This document shows, one piece after another, positions 1 to 7,641 of a stretch of DNA of 64,000 nt. The translations under genes and the position numbers were made by a program. The notes under the pieces were generated by a model. The model did no database searches. It was not told the DNA's origin and worked only from the letters and a program-made list of their open reading frames with translations. The DNA is taken from contig NZ_FOQY01000004.1 in the NCBI RefSeq assembly GCF_900113865.1, positions 248,001 through 312,000 on the forward strand, given 5' to 3'. This DNA comes from Streptosporangium canum (GTDB taxonomy: Bacteria; Actinomycetota; Actinomycetes; Streptosporangiales; Streptosporangiaceae). The number at the start of each line of letters is the position of its first letter. Within the stretch, counting starts at the first letter, position 1.

Positions 1-449
1 ATAACCCCCGTGAACCTGGGACGACTACGTACAGCGTTGGATCTTACATAGCATCTGACCTGCGACGATGTCACACCCATGGAAAACGGGCCCCAGGGGG
101 CCGGCAGGCGCGTTTCCAGTCCGGTGCGCGGCGCCGCGTTTCGGCCTGTGCTGGGCCCGGTGCTGTCGATCCGTTACAGTGTCGCCAAACCCCGGTGAGG
201 CCATATCGTGCCGACGTTCGGTCTGGACCGCGGGGCGAATGACCACTGTCGAGGAATGCCATCGGGTTCGGCTGCTGGTAGGCAGATTGTCATTACCGGG
301 TCGGCCGGAGCTGCCACCCGATGTCTGGATCTCGGTTGCCATCCCAAGCAGAGCACGGTAGGCCGTGACCTTGCATAGCAACACCAAGGTAGGGCGGATC
401 GGTCGATAGTAAACCTGCGGCGACCGGTGCCGCGAGGCCCTCCGCGCCC
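1..449. other. left-edge stretch with no recognisable gene
   Basis: Open frames exist on both strands, but none gives a translation I recognise, none has a convincing ribosome binding site, and their composition (mixed Arg, Ser, Pro, Thr) looks non-coding. The base composition is visibly less GC-rich than the neighbouring genes. It could be plain intergenic DNA or an old remnant. Confidence 0.4.
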
Positions 450-1337
450 TCACGGCTGGCACGCCTCCCGAGCCCATGCCAGATAGGCGGACGTCTCATT
501 CGTGATGACGCGGTCCACCCCGTAGCCCGCCAGGCGCCGCCACGCGCTCTCGTCATCGGGCGTCCAGGCGTAGACGGCCATGCCGTGGTCCCGGTATTCG
601 CGGGTCAGCGCCTCGCTCAGGTTGTCGTACCTGACGCCGACGAAGGAGAGCTTCCCGGCGAGCGAGAGCGGCGGTGCGGCCGTGGACAGCAGACCCTTGC
701 GGGCGGGGATGGACCTGACCGCCTCCAGGGCCGAGGGAGAGAACGACATCAGGCTCGCCCACCGGTGGGCGCCGGACCGGTCGTAGTCGTCCTCCAGGGA
801 GCGCAGGTCCTCGGCGTCCGGGACCTCCTTGAGCTCGACCAGCGCCTCCTCGGCTCCGCCCCGGAGGAGCTCCAGGACTTCGGCCAGAGTCGGCGGGCGC
901 TGGCCGTCCGCGGTGCGCAGCTCGCGGAACCGCGCCAGCGTCATGCCGGAGACCCGGCCCGTGCCCGAAGTGGTCCGGTCGACCGTGGCGTCGTGCATCA
1001 GCACCGGCTGGTGGTCTTCAGTGAAACGCACGTCGAGCTCGACCCGCCCGGAGCCCGCCGCGAGCGCCTGCTCGAACGCCCGGACGGTGTTCTCCGTGCC
1101 CCCGGCCCAGTAGCCCCGATGGGACACCACACCGGGTGTCCAGCATGTCGGCGAAGCCGTCCGGGCGAGACCGGGGGCCTGTCCCACTCCGCCCACGACC
1201 AGGGCCGACAGCAGCAAGACCCGTGCCGCCCCCCGCCCGATCCGCGCCCATCGGGGCAGGTCTCCCCCGGCCCTTCCGGACCGGCGCGCCGGAGTCCGGC
1301 CGGGACGGCCGGGCCCCGGAGTCCGCGCGTAGCCCAC
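450..1337 (-). CDS. secreted glycerophosphodiester phosphodiesterase
   Basis: Hydrolyses glycerophosphodiesters to glycerol-3-phosphate and an alcohol, for phosphate or carbon scavenging outside the cell. The GDPD signature is clear: SHRGYWAGGTENT with the catalytic His-Arg and Glu-Asn, then ELDVRFTEDHQPVLMHD carrying the metal-binding Glu and Asp and the second catalytic His, a VELKE strand, and a C-terminal VDRVITNET motif. A hydrophobic stretch (VLLLSALVVGG) before the catalytic domain is probably a signal peptide. The frame stays open to about 1670, but the upstream part is Arg/Gly/Pro-rich and looks untranslated. I chose the GTG at 1337, just before the basic n-region; no strong ribosome binding site decides this. 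The family call is firm and the start is uncertain. Confidence 0.85.
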   Translation of the reverse strand: MGYARTPGPGRPGRTPARRSGRAGGDLPRWARIGRGAARVLLLSALVVGGVGQAPGLARTASPTCWTPGVVSHRGYWAGGTENTVRAFEQALAAGSGRVELDVRFTEDHQPVLMHDATVDRTTSGTGRVSGMTLARFRELRTADGQRPPTLAEVLELLRGGAEEALVELKEVPDAEDLRSLEDDYDRSGAHRWASLMSFSPSALEAVRSIPARKGLLSTAAPPLSLAGKLSFVGVRYDNLSEALTREYRDHGMAVYAWTPDDESAWRRLAGYGVDRVITNETSAYLAWAREACQP

Positions 1338-1697
1338 CCGGGGCTGCCCGCCCCCGGCCGGCGGAATCGGCCCCGGGCCGGGGGCGGGCCGCCTCACGGC
1401 TACTTCCCGGCCGCTTTCCGCGGGCACGTGACGGAGGCCCCGCCGGGTCCGCCACGGGAGGAGCCGACCGCCACCCGGCCCCTGGCGGACCGGCACGCCC
1501 CGGCGGGGCGCCCGCCGGCCGGCGGGACCGCGACTCGCTTTCGGATCATGATCTCTCCCCACGGTCCGCACCCTGTCGGCCGGGCCCGAGGCCGCCGGAC
1601 GGTCGAGTCCCGGCGCCCGGCCCACATCACATACGCAGAGTAGATAGTTGATTACTCCACGTGCAAACACCTGAACGGCCGCTCAGGCGTCCGACGT

Positions 1698-1751
1698 CGT
1701 GCGAAGGGGCCGGGCCACGAAGTGTGTTGCGCGGCCCGGCCCCTTCGCACG
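1698..1751 (-). terminator. stem-loop terminator downstream of the MbtH-like gene
   Basis: A perfect 19-bp inverted repeat (1698-1716 with 1733-1751, arms containing GAAGGGGCCGGGCC) with a 16-nt loop lies 3 bp past the stop codon of the MbtH-like gene. It has no clear U-tract, as is usual in high-GC actinomycetes. It could also end transcripts arriving from the left. Confidence 0.75.
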
Positions 1752-1754
1752 CGG

Positions 1755-1955
1755 CTACGGCTCGATGAGGCTCTTCGGCCGCATGTCGGTCCAGTTGGCC
1801 TCGATGTGCTCCAGGCACTCCTGACGGGCGCCTGGGCCGTGGACGACGACCCAACCCGCCGGGACCTCGGCGAAGTCGGGCCACAGACTGTGCTGTCCCT
1901 CATCGTTGACCAAAACGGTGTAGACGCCTTCGGGATCGTCGAACGGGTTGCTCAT
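1755..1955 (-). CDS. MbtH-like protein
   Basis: Sixty-six residues, the normal MbtH length. MbtH proteins bind the adenylation domains of nonribosomal peptide synthetases and are needed for their solubility or activity. The family fingerprint is complete: [10 protein letters not shown], the P-x-GW-x-V-x-G stretch, CLEHIEANW and TDMRPKSL. The start ATG follows an AGAGGAGA ribosome binding site. It is read in the same direction as the formyltransferase upstream, about 235 bp away, and probably shares its iron-controlled transcript. With the hydroxylase and formyltransferase this suggests a hydroxamate peptide siderophore such as coelichelin, but the synthetase itself is not in the window, so it must lie elsewhere or to the left. 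Confidence 0.93.
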   Translation of the reverse strand: MSNPFDDPEGVYTVLVNDEGQHSLWPDFAEVPAGWVVVHGPGARQECLEHIEANWTDMRPKSLIEP

Positions 1956-2154
1956 GCCGGATTCTCCTCTGCTGTGCGTAGGGGGTGGCGGCCGGCGCCC
2001 GGGTGCGGACCACCGGGGCTTCCACCACCCGGAACCAGGTCTCGGCGGGGTCCCGGACCGCCTCCTCGGTCAGCGGCCCCGCCGCGCAGGACCGGGAGGC
2101 GACGGGTTCCGGTCCGGCGGCGGACGCCTTCCGGCGGGCGCGGGCGCCGCGTCC

Positions 2155-2228
2155 ACGGCCGCGAGGTGAGATAGCCGCCCATGGTCCGGGTTCACGGCTG
2201 CGAGGTGAGATAGCCGCCCATGGTCCGG
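2155..2228. repeat. 39-bp tandem duplication of the formyltransferase 3' end
   Basis: Two nearly identical copies (2155-2189 and 2194-2228, period 39) both encode the formyltransferase tail MGGYLTS on the minus strand. One copy is the true C-terminus with the stop codon; the other lies just downstream as non-coding residue and reads on into an unlikely frame. Confidence 0.8.
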
Positions 2229-3139
2229 AAGTAGTCAGCGGCCGCGTGCTCCGTGCCGTCCTCGGTGCGCAGCCGCCTGAGGACCAGTCCGGGCCGCCGC
2301 CCGCTCCGCGCGTCCGCGCCGGCGACGATGACCACCCCGTCCCCCTCGCGGATGAAGACGCGTCCGGGAGTGCCTCCGTAGCGGGCCCGCGACACCGCCG
2401 CCGACACGATGCGGATCCGCTCCCCGCGGTGGTAGGTGAACGCGCTGGGATACGGGTCCGACTGGGCGCGTACCAGCCGCTCCAGATCCTCCGCCGGCCA
2501 GTTCCAGTCGATCCGGCTGTCCTCGACCGACCGCTTGTGGAAGAAGCTGGCCTTGCTGCGATCCTGCGCGACCCACCGCGCCCTGCCCGAGGCGATGAGG
2601 TCGAGCGCCTCGCGCACGATCGGCTCGATCAGGTCGACCGTCCGGTGGAACAGGTCGGTCGCGGTGTCGTCCGGCCCCACCGGCACGGCCCGCTGCAGCA
2701 CGATGTCGCCCGCGTCCAGCTCCGCGTTCATGCGGTGCGCGGTGACGCCGACCTCCTTCTCCCCGTTGATCAGGGCCCAGATCAGCGGGGAGAAGCCGGC
2801 GTAGGCGGGGAGCAGCGAGTCGTGGACGTTGAGCGTTCCGTGCGGGGGCAGGTCGAAGATCTCCGACGGCAGCCAGGTCCGCCAGTTGTTGGCGACGATG
2901 ATGTCCGGTGCCGCGTCGCGGAGGGCGGCGAGCAGTTCCTCGTCGTCGGGCCGGTAGCGCAGCAGCACCGGGACACCGTGCTTCTCGGCGAGCTCGGCGA
3001 CCGAGTCGTCCCAGATCTTCTCGTAGGCGTGGTCACTCTTGGAATGGGTAACGACGAGGACCACCTCGTGGTCGGAGTCCAGCAGAGCCCGCAGCGTGCG
3101 GTGGCCCCACGTCTGGTAGCCGAACATGACGACCCGCAT
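2192..3139 (-). CDS. cchA: N5-hydroxyornithine formyltransferase (siderophore type)
   Basis: A 315-residue member of the methionyl-tRNA formyltransferase superfamily. The N-terminal half has the formyl-transferase fold with the N...H...D catalytic set visible as VANN, NVHDSLLPAYAGFSP and ELDAGDIVLQR. The C-terminal half is an Fmt-C-like domain. Because it is divergent from an ornithine N5-hydroxylase across an iron box, and MbtH-like follows it, its likely substrate is N5-hydroxyornithine and its product N5-formyl-N5-hydroxyornithine, the hydroxamate of coelichelin-type siderophores. A true initiator-tRNA Fmt would be expected beside def or the priA region instead. The ATG has a good GGAGAGG site. 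Its last codons are tandemly duplicated downstream. The symbol follows the S. coelicolor homologue and is by analogy. Confidence 0.85.
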   Translation of the reverse strand: MRVVMFGYQTWGHRTLRALLDSDHEVVLVVTHSKSDHAYEKIWDDSVAELAEKHGVPVLLRYRPDDEELLAALRDAAPDIIVANNWRTWLPSEIFDLPPHGTLNVHDSLLPAYAGFSPLIWALINGEKEVGVTAHRMNAELDAGDIVLQRAVPVGPDDTATDLFHRTVDLIEPIVREALDLIASGRARWVAQDRSKASFFHKRSVEDSRIDWNWPAEDLERLVRAQSDPYPSAFTYHRGERIRIVSAAVSRARYGGTPGRVFIREGDGVVIVAGADARSGRRPGLVLRRLRTEDGTEHAAADYFRTMGGYLTSQP

Positions 3140-3169
3140 GGTGGATCCTCTCCTCGAAACACATCATTG

Positions 3170-3188
3170 CAAGGCAAGGCTAACCTTA
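3170..3188. promoter_or_regulatory. DtxR/IdeR-type iron box between divergent siderophore genes
   Basis: The core AGGCTAACCT (3177-3186) and flanks match about 14 of 19 positions of the actinobacterial iron-box consensus TTAGGTTAGGCTAACCTAA. It lies between the formyltransferase and hydroxylase starts, so one site can repress both transcripts when iron is sufficient. Binding is inferred from the sequence. Confidence 0.75.
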
Positions 3189-3224
3189 TTTAAAATATGA
3201 CGCGCAGAGGGAGGCGATGCCGCG

Positions 3225-4559
3225 GTGAACACACTGCGTAGTGGGCCGGACAGCATCTACGACATCCTGGGGATCGGTTTCGGACCGTCGAATCTGGCGC
3301 TGGCCATAGCCGTCGAGGAGCACAATGCGACGGCCCCGCCCGGCGAGCGGTTACACTCCGGATTCCTGGAGAGACAGCCGCACTTCGGCTGGCATCGGGG
3401 GATGCTCATCGACGACGCGACGATGCAGGTCTCCTTTCTGAAAGACCTCGTCACAATGCGTAATCCAACAAGTGAGTTCAGTTTCCTTTGCTACCTGAAA
3501 GAGCGCGGCAGGCTGGCGGACTTCCTCAATCAGAAAACCCTGTTTCCGCTGCGTATCGAGTTCCACGACTATTTCGAGTGGGCCGCCGCCCGGGTGCACC
3601 ACCTGGTCGGCTACTCCGCCGAGGTCCTGGCCGTCGAACCGGTGGTGACGGAGGACGGGGAGATCCGCTGGCTCGACGTGATCAGCCGTCACCCCGACGA
3701 CCCGGGCCGCACCGTGGTGCGCCGGGCCCGCAACGTCTGCGTGGCCACCGGTCTGGAACCCCGTCTGCCACCGGACACCGTCCTTTCCGACCGGATCTGG
3801 CACAACAGCGAGCTGATCCCACGCGTCGCCGAGCTGGCCGGCACCGGCGCCCCGGTCCGGCGCGCCCTGGTGCTCGGCGCCGGGCAGAGCGCCGCCGAGG
3901 CCGTCGACTACCTGCACCGCTCCTTCACCGGGGCGGAGGTCTACGCGGTCTTCGCCAAATACGGCTACACCCCGGCCGACGACAGCCCCTTCGCCAACCG
4001 GATCTTCGATCCCGAAGCGGTCGACGTCTACTTCAACGCCCCGCCCGGGGTGAAGCAGTCGCTCTTCGACTACCACCGCAGCACCAACTACTCGGTGGTC
4101 GACACGGATCTCATCCAGTCCCTGTACGCGACCGCCTACCGCGAGAAGGTCCAGGACCGGGAGCGCCTGCGCATCCTCAACGTCTCCCGCATCCGGGAAG
4201 TACGCGCCCTGAACGACCGCCTGGACGTCACCGTGGAGTTCCTGCCCACCGGCGAGCGGACGGTCCTCACCGCCGACGTCCTCGTCCACGCCACCGGCTA
4301 CCGCTCCCAGGACATCGGCGCCCTGCTGGGCGAGACGGCCAAGCTGTGCCTGCGCGACGACGAGGACGCCGTCCGCGTCGGCCGCGACCACCGCGTCGAG
4401 ACCGCTCCTCAGGTCACCGCCGGCATCTACCTCCAGGGCGGCACCGAACACACCCACGGCATCTCCTCCACCCTGCTGTCCACCACCGCGGTCCGCGCCG
4501 GCGAGATCCGCGACTCCCTCCTCTCCCACCGCGCGCCCGCCGCGACCGCCCTCGCCTGA
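3225..4559 (+). CDS. cchB: L-ornithine N5-monooxygenase (siderophore hydroxylase)
   Basis: A 444-residue flavin N-hydroxylating monooxygenase of the SidA/IucD/PvdA family. It uses FAD, NADPH and oxygen to hydroxylate the side-chain amine of ornithine, the first step to a hydroxamate. Visible motifs are the FAD-binding GIGFGPSNLALA near the N-terminus (GxGPxxL form), MQVSFLKDLVTMRNP, which is typical for the substrate/FAD region, the NADPH-binding LGAGQSAAE around residue 220, and the C-terminal ATGYR and HGISSTLLS motifs. The start is GTG behind a GGGAGG site; the nearer ATG is in a different, immediately closed frame. It is controlled with the divergent formyltransferase through the iron box. 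Lysine as alternative substrate is less likely given the formyltransferase partner. Confidence 0.93.
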   Translation: MNTLRSGPDSIYDILGIGFGPSNLALAIAVEEHNATAPPGERLHSGFLERQPHFGWHRGMLIDDATMQVSFLKDLVTMRNPTSEFSFLCYLKERGRLADFLNQKTLFPLRIEFHDYFEWAAARVHHLVGYSAEVLAVEPVVTEDGEIRWLDVISRHPDDPGRTVVRRARNVCVATGLEPRLPPDTVLSDRIWHNSELIPRVAELAGTGAPVRRALVLGAGQSAAEAVDYLHRSFTGAEVYAVFAKYGYTPADDSPFANRIFDPEAVDVYFNAPPGVKQSLFDYHRSTNYSVVDTDLIQSLYATAYREKVQDRERLRILNVSRIREVRALNDRLDVTVEFLPTGERTVLTADVLVHATGYRSQDIGALLGETAKLCLRDDEDAVRVGRDHRVETAPQVTAGIYLQGGTEHTHGISSTLLSTTAVRAGEIRDSLLSHRAPAATALA

Positions 4560-4571
4560 ACGGCTCCGCGG

Positions 4572-4596
4572 GCCGGGACGGCACCACCGTCCCGGC
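4572..4596 (+). terminator. stem-loop after the hydroxylase gene
   Basis: Perfect 10-bp arms (GCCGGGACGG and its complement) with a 5-nt loop start 13 bp after the hydroxylase stop codon. Confidence 0.7.
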
Positions 4597-4677
4597 GCGC
4601 CGGGTCCGGCGGCCCGGTGGCGCGGGTAGCGCCGCTCAGGTCCCATCCCCTCCGATGGTCTTCTAGCATGACCATCC

Positions 4678-5328
4678 ATGACCGAGCCGGACTTTCTCAC
4701 CGCCACCCGCGCCGCCTACGACACCTCCGCCGCCCTCTACGCCGAGACCATCCCCGAGCGTTTCCACGCCGACCCGCTCAACCACGCGATGATCTCCGCC
4801 TTCGCCGAGCTGGTCCGGGCCGCCGGTGACGGCCCGGTGGCGGACGTGGGGTGCGGCCCCGGCCACGTCACCGCGCATCTGCGATCCCTCGGCGTGACCG
4901 CCTTCGGCGTCGACCTGTCGCCGGAGATGGTCGCCCTCGCCCGCGGCGCCCATCCGGGGCTCCGCTTCGAGGTGGGGCTGATGGACGCGCTCGAGGTGGA
5001 GGACGCCTCTCTGGCCGGGGTCCTCGCCAACTACTCGATCATCCACACCCCGCCCGAGCGGCTGCCCGCGACGCTCGCCGAGTTCCACCGCGTGCTCGTG
5101 CCCGGCGGCCACCTGCTGCTCGCCTTCCAGGGATACGACGACCCCACCGAGCTGGCGGAGGCGTTCGACCACAAGGTGTCCCTCGCCTACCGGTACTCCC
5201 CCGACCGCGTGGCCGAGCTGCTGCTCACGGCCGGGCTCACCGAGGTGGCCCGGCTGGTCATCGCTCCGGGCGAGGACCCCCTGCGGGGCTTCCCGCAGGC
5301 CCACCTCCTCGCCCGCCGTACGGCCTGA
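4678..5328 (+). CDS. class I SAM-dependent methyltransferase
   Basis: 216 residues with the Rossmann methyltransferase core: motif I VADVGCGPGHVTAHL, the acidic GVDLSPEMVALA loop that binds the SAM ribose, and a Methyltransf_11-like central part with HRVLVPGGHLLLAF. The N-terminal part (FLTATRAAYDTSAALYAE) resembles ubiE/small-molecule methyltransferases. The substrate cannot be read from the sequence. It follows the hydroxylase in the same direction but is separated by a strong stem-loop and so is probably transcribed on its own. The end of the gene carries a GCCGTACGGC palindrome of the kind repeated at other gene ends here. Confidence 0.85.
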   Translation: MTEPDFLTATRAAYDTSAALYAETIPERFHADPLNHAMISAFAELVRAAGDGPVADVGCGPGHVTAHLRSLGVTAFGVDLSPEMVALARGAHPGLRFEVGLMDALEVEDASLAGVLANYSIIHTPPERLPATLAEFHRVLVPGGHLLLAFQGYDDPTELAEAFDHKVSLAYRYSPDRVAELLLTAGLTEVARLVIAPGEDPLRGFPQAHLLARRTA

Positions 5329-5437
5329 CCCACCCCGGACGCGCCGGCGTGGCCGGCCGTCTCTCGCGGCATGGGCGGTGGAGGCATCACAACTGCGATC
5401 CAATCGATTTCCAAGTGGAGCGGATCAGGCTGAGGGC

Positions 5438-5947
5438 ATGACAAACTCATGGCGCAGAACCGCCGCCGTCGCAGGACTCCTTCTGGTGCTGCCGCTGACG
5501 CAGGCGGCACCCGCCGACGCCCACCGCGGCTCCGGCGAACTGCTCGTCCGCATCGCCAGCCTGTACGCCGCCGACATCTCCGAGTCCGGCCACGACGAGC
5601 TCTACATGCTCCGCAGCGGCAACGGCCTGGTCTGGCCCAGCCAGTATCCGGGGATCAGCGTCGCGCAGAACGACTGCATCGTCTTCGACTCCACCAGGGC
5701 CGCCTGCCCGCCCGGTAGCAACGAGCGGGCGGCGGGAGACCACAACATCAACTGGGCCACCCTCACGGCCGCCCCGAACGAGCAACTCACCCTGGAGCTG
5801 CAGGAGGAGGACCTGATCGGCGACGACAAGCTGGGCTCGGTCCGCATCACCGCCGTCGAGGGCAGGAGCTCGACGGTGACCTGGGCCAAGTCCGGTGACT
5901 TCGAGTACCGCTTCGCCTACGGGGTCACCACGAACCCCTGGCCGTGA
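5438..5947 (+). CDS. secreted protein of unknown function
   Basis: 169 residues starting at the ATG at 5438, chosen because it opens a classic signal peptide (MTNSWRRTAAVAGLLLVLPL, then Ala-rich AAPADA as the probable cleavage region). The mature part has two cysteines (DCIVFDS and RAACPPGS) that could pair, and is rich in acidic residues and beta-like segments (LTLELQEEDLIGDDKLGSVRI). I do not recognise the family; the repeated short beta segments recall small calcium- or wall-binding beta proteins, which is only an impression. Its 3' end overlaps the end of the convergent hydrolase gene by 31 bp. Confidence 0.7.
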   Translation: MTNSWRRTAAVAGLLLVLPLTQAAPADAHRGSGELLVRIASLYAADISESGHDELYMLRSGNGLVWPSQYPGISVAQNDCIVFDSTRAACPPGSNERAAGDHNINWATLTAAPNEQLTLELQEEDLIGDDKLGSVRITAVEGRSSTVTWAKSGDFEYRFAYGVTTNPWP

Positions 5948-6837
5948 CCGGTGTGCGCGCCGATCGCGGGGATGACGATGTCCCAGACCTCGTACGGCGG
6001 CATCTGGTGGCCCATCCCGGGTAGCGGGATCAGCGTGGCGCCGGGGATCTCGCGGGCCAGAGTTTCGGCATGGCCGTACGGGAAGAGCGGGTCGGCCGTG
6101 CCGTGCAGCACCAGGGCCGGCGCGGTGATCTCGCCGAGGCGGGACCGGACCGGCTCTCCGCCCTCGATCATCCAGTGGTTGGACGCGGCGGCCGGGACCG
6201 GACTGCGGTCGAAGGCTCGGCCCGCGGTGCGGCGGACCCGCTCCTCGTCGACAGGGATCGTGCCGGCGAAGACGCGTTCGGCGGCGAGGAAGTAGCCGAT
6301 CACCGCGTCGCGGTCCGCCCAGTCCGGGCCGGGCGCGGGCTCGGCGAACGTCTTCGCCAGATCCTCGCTCATCGGGGGAAGATCGGGGTTCTCCGGGCCG
6401 CCGGGACCACCGGGGCTGGTAGAGATCAGGGTCAGCGTCAGCACCCGCCCGGGATGCCGTACGGCGAGGCGCTGCGCGAGCCCGCCGCCCATGGAGACGC
6501 CGACGATGTGTGCCGAGGCGAGGCCGTACCCGTCGAGCACGCCGAGCGCGTCGGCGAGCAGGTCGTCCTGCGTATACGCGGGTGCGCCGACCGGGAACGT
6601 GGTGGAGCGGCCGGTGTCGCGGGTGTCGTAACGGATGACGTGCCGGCCGGCTGCGGCGAGCCGGGCGGCGAAGTCGTCGTCCCACCAGTCCATGGTGGCT
6701 TCCGCCCCAGATACGAGCAGGATCGGGGGCGCGGCCGGGTCACCGAAGGCCTGTGTGGCCAGGTCGACGCCGTTGGCCCGGACGATCTTCTCGGGGACGG
6801 CCCGGAACGGGCTCGACGCCGGCGGGACGGTGCTCAC
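5917..6837 (-). CDS. alpha/beta hydrolase
   Basis: 306 residues of the alpha/beta-hydrolase fold. The nucleophile elbow is GVSMGGG (Ser), preceded by the oxyanion region ILLVSGAEATMDWW, with the acid in LVLHGTADPLFPYG and the catalytic His in LPGMGHQMPP. The fold and the cap region with a DTRDTGRSTTF motif resemble RdmC/aclacinomycin methylesterase-type and general carboxylesterases; the substrate is unknown. The start is GTG at 6837 with a perfect GGAGG site 6 nt before it. It is divergent from an HxlR regulator, with two palindromes between them, so it is a probable target of that regulator. Confidence 0.85.
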   Translation of the reverse strand: MSTVPPASSPFRAVPEKIVRANGVDLATQAFGDPAAPPILLVSGAEATMDWWDDDFAARLAAAGRHVIRYDTRDTGRSTTFPVGAPAYTQDDLLADALGVLDGYGLASAHIVGVSMGGGLAQRLAVRHPGRVLTLTLISTSPGGPGGPENPDLPPMSEDLAKTFAEPAPGPDWADRDAVIGYFLAAERVFAGTIPVDEERVRRTAGRAFDRSPVPAAASNHWMIEGGEPVRSRLGEITAPALVLHGTADPLFPYGHAETLAREIPGATLIPLPGMGHQMPPYEVWDIVIPAIGAHTGHGQGFVVTP

Positions 6838-6879
6838 AAGATGCCTCCTGGCTGAGGGGACGTGGCCTGCGCCGACTAT

Positions 6880-6920
6880 ACTTCGGAATTCGAAGTTCTT
6901 GCTACGATTTTCGAAGTAGC
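6880..6920. promoter_or_regulatory. twin palindromic operator between hydrolase and HxlR gene
   Basis: Two inverted repeats sit side by side: ACTTCG-GAATT-CGAAGT at 6880-6896 and GCTAC...GTAGC at 6901-6920, which also contains TTTCGAAGTAG. The shared half-site is ACTTCGAA-like. This is the arrangement expected for a dimeric winged-helix regulator acting on both divergent promoters. Confidence 0.65.
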
Positions 6921-6944
6921 GGTACGACGACAGGCGAGGTGGCG

Positions 6945-7625
6945 ATGGGATCCGAGAAGAACTCCCTCGGCAGGGCCGGGAAGCGGACGTACGGCCAGGC
7001 ATGCCCCATCGCCCATGCCCTCGACATGATCGGCGAGCGGTGGGCGCTGCTGGTCGTACGCGAACTGCGCCTCGGCCCGCGCCGCTACGCCGATCTGCAG
7101 GCCGCCCTGCCCAGCCTCGGCCCCAGCGTGCTCGCGCAGCGGCTGCGCGACCTGGAGGCGGTCGGCGTGCTGCGCCGCCGCGCGCAGCCGCCGCCCGCGG
7201 CCACCAGGCTGTACGAACTGACCGAGTGGGGCACCGAGCTGGAGCCGGTCTTCGCGGCCCTGCGAACGTGGGGCATGCGCTCACCCGTCGTGCCGCTGGA
7301 GGGCGACATCAGCGCCGACACCGTGTTCCTGGGGCTGCGGGCCTTCTTCGTCCCGCGGCCGGACGATCCGTGGTCGGCGATCTACCTGATCCGGTTGGAG
7401 CGGGACGTCTACCGTGTCGAGGTCGCCGAGGGCGAACTGACGGCGGTCGCGCGCGGCGAGACCCCGGACCCGGCGGACGTGCACGTCGCGAGCGACTACC
7501 ACACGCTGCAGTCCGTCCTGAGCCACGAACGCCCGCTGGAGTCGGCGATCGAGGACGGCACGCTCACCGTGACCGGGGACGTGGACGCGGTCCGGCGGCT
7601 GGTCGGTGCGATGCCGCCCCGATGA
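6945..7625 (+). CDS. HxlR-family winged-helix transcriptional regulator
   Basis: 226 residues. The N-terminal HxlR/MarR-like domain is unmistakable: CPIAHALDMIGERWALLVVRELRLGPRRYADLQ, then LGPSVLAQRLRDLEAVGVLRR and YELTEWG. HxlR proteins often sense electrophiles or redox signals through the N-terminal Cys, which is present here. The C-terminal half (about residues 130-226) is an SCP2-like ligand-binding extension seen in some actinobacterial members. The ATG at 6945 starts the conserved part; the open frame upstream is non-coding and contains the operator. It likely represses itself and the divergent hydrolase. Confidence 0.9.
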   Translation: MGSEKNSLGRAGKRTYGQACPIAHALDMIGERWALLVVRELRLGPRRYADLQAALPSLGPSVLAQRLRDLEAVGVLRRRAQPPPAATRLYELTEWGTELEPVFAALRTWGMRSPVVPLEGDISADTVFLGLRAFFVPRPDDPWSAIYLIRLERDVYRVEVAEGELTAVARGETPDPADVHVASDYHTLQSVLSHERPLESAIEDGTLTVTGDVDAVRRLVGAMPPR

Positions 7626-7641
7626 TCCGGCGACCGCCGTC

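Noticed and set aside
25..477. 150-codon frame at the left edge, minus strand
   Set aside because: Composition looks random, there is no motif or ribosome binding site, and several other frames of similar length overlap it.
1338..1670. Upstream extension of the glycerophosphodiesterase frame
   Set aside because: Arg/Gly/Pro-rich translation typical of non-coding high-GC DNA; a signal-peptide-like start fits the GTG at 1337 better.
1952..2182. Minus-strand frame starting MGGYLTSRP
   Set aside because: Its start is only the duplicated end of the formyltransferase gene; the rest has no sensible composition.
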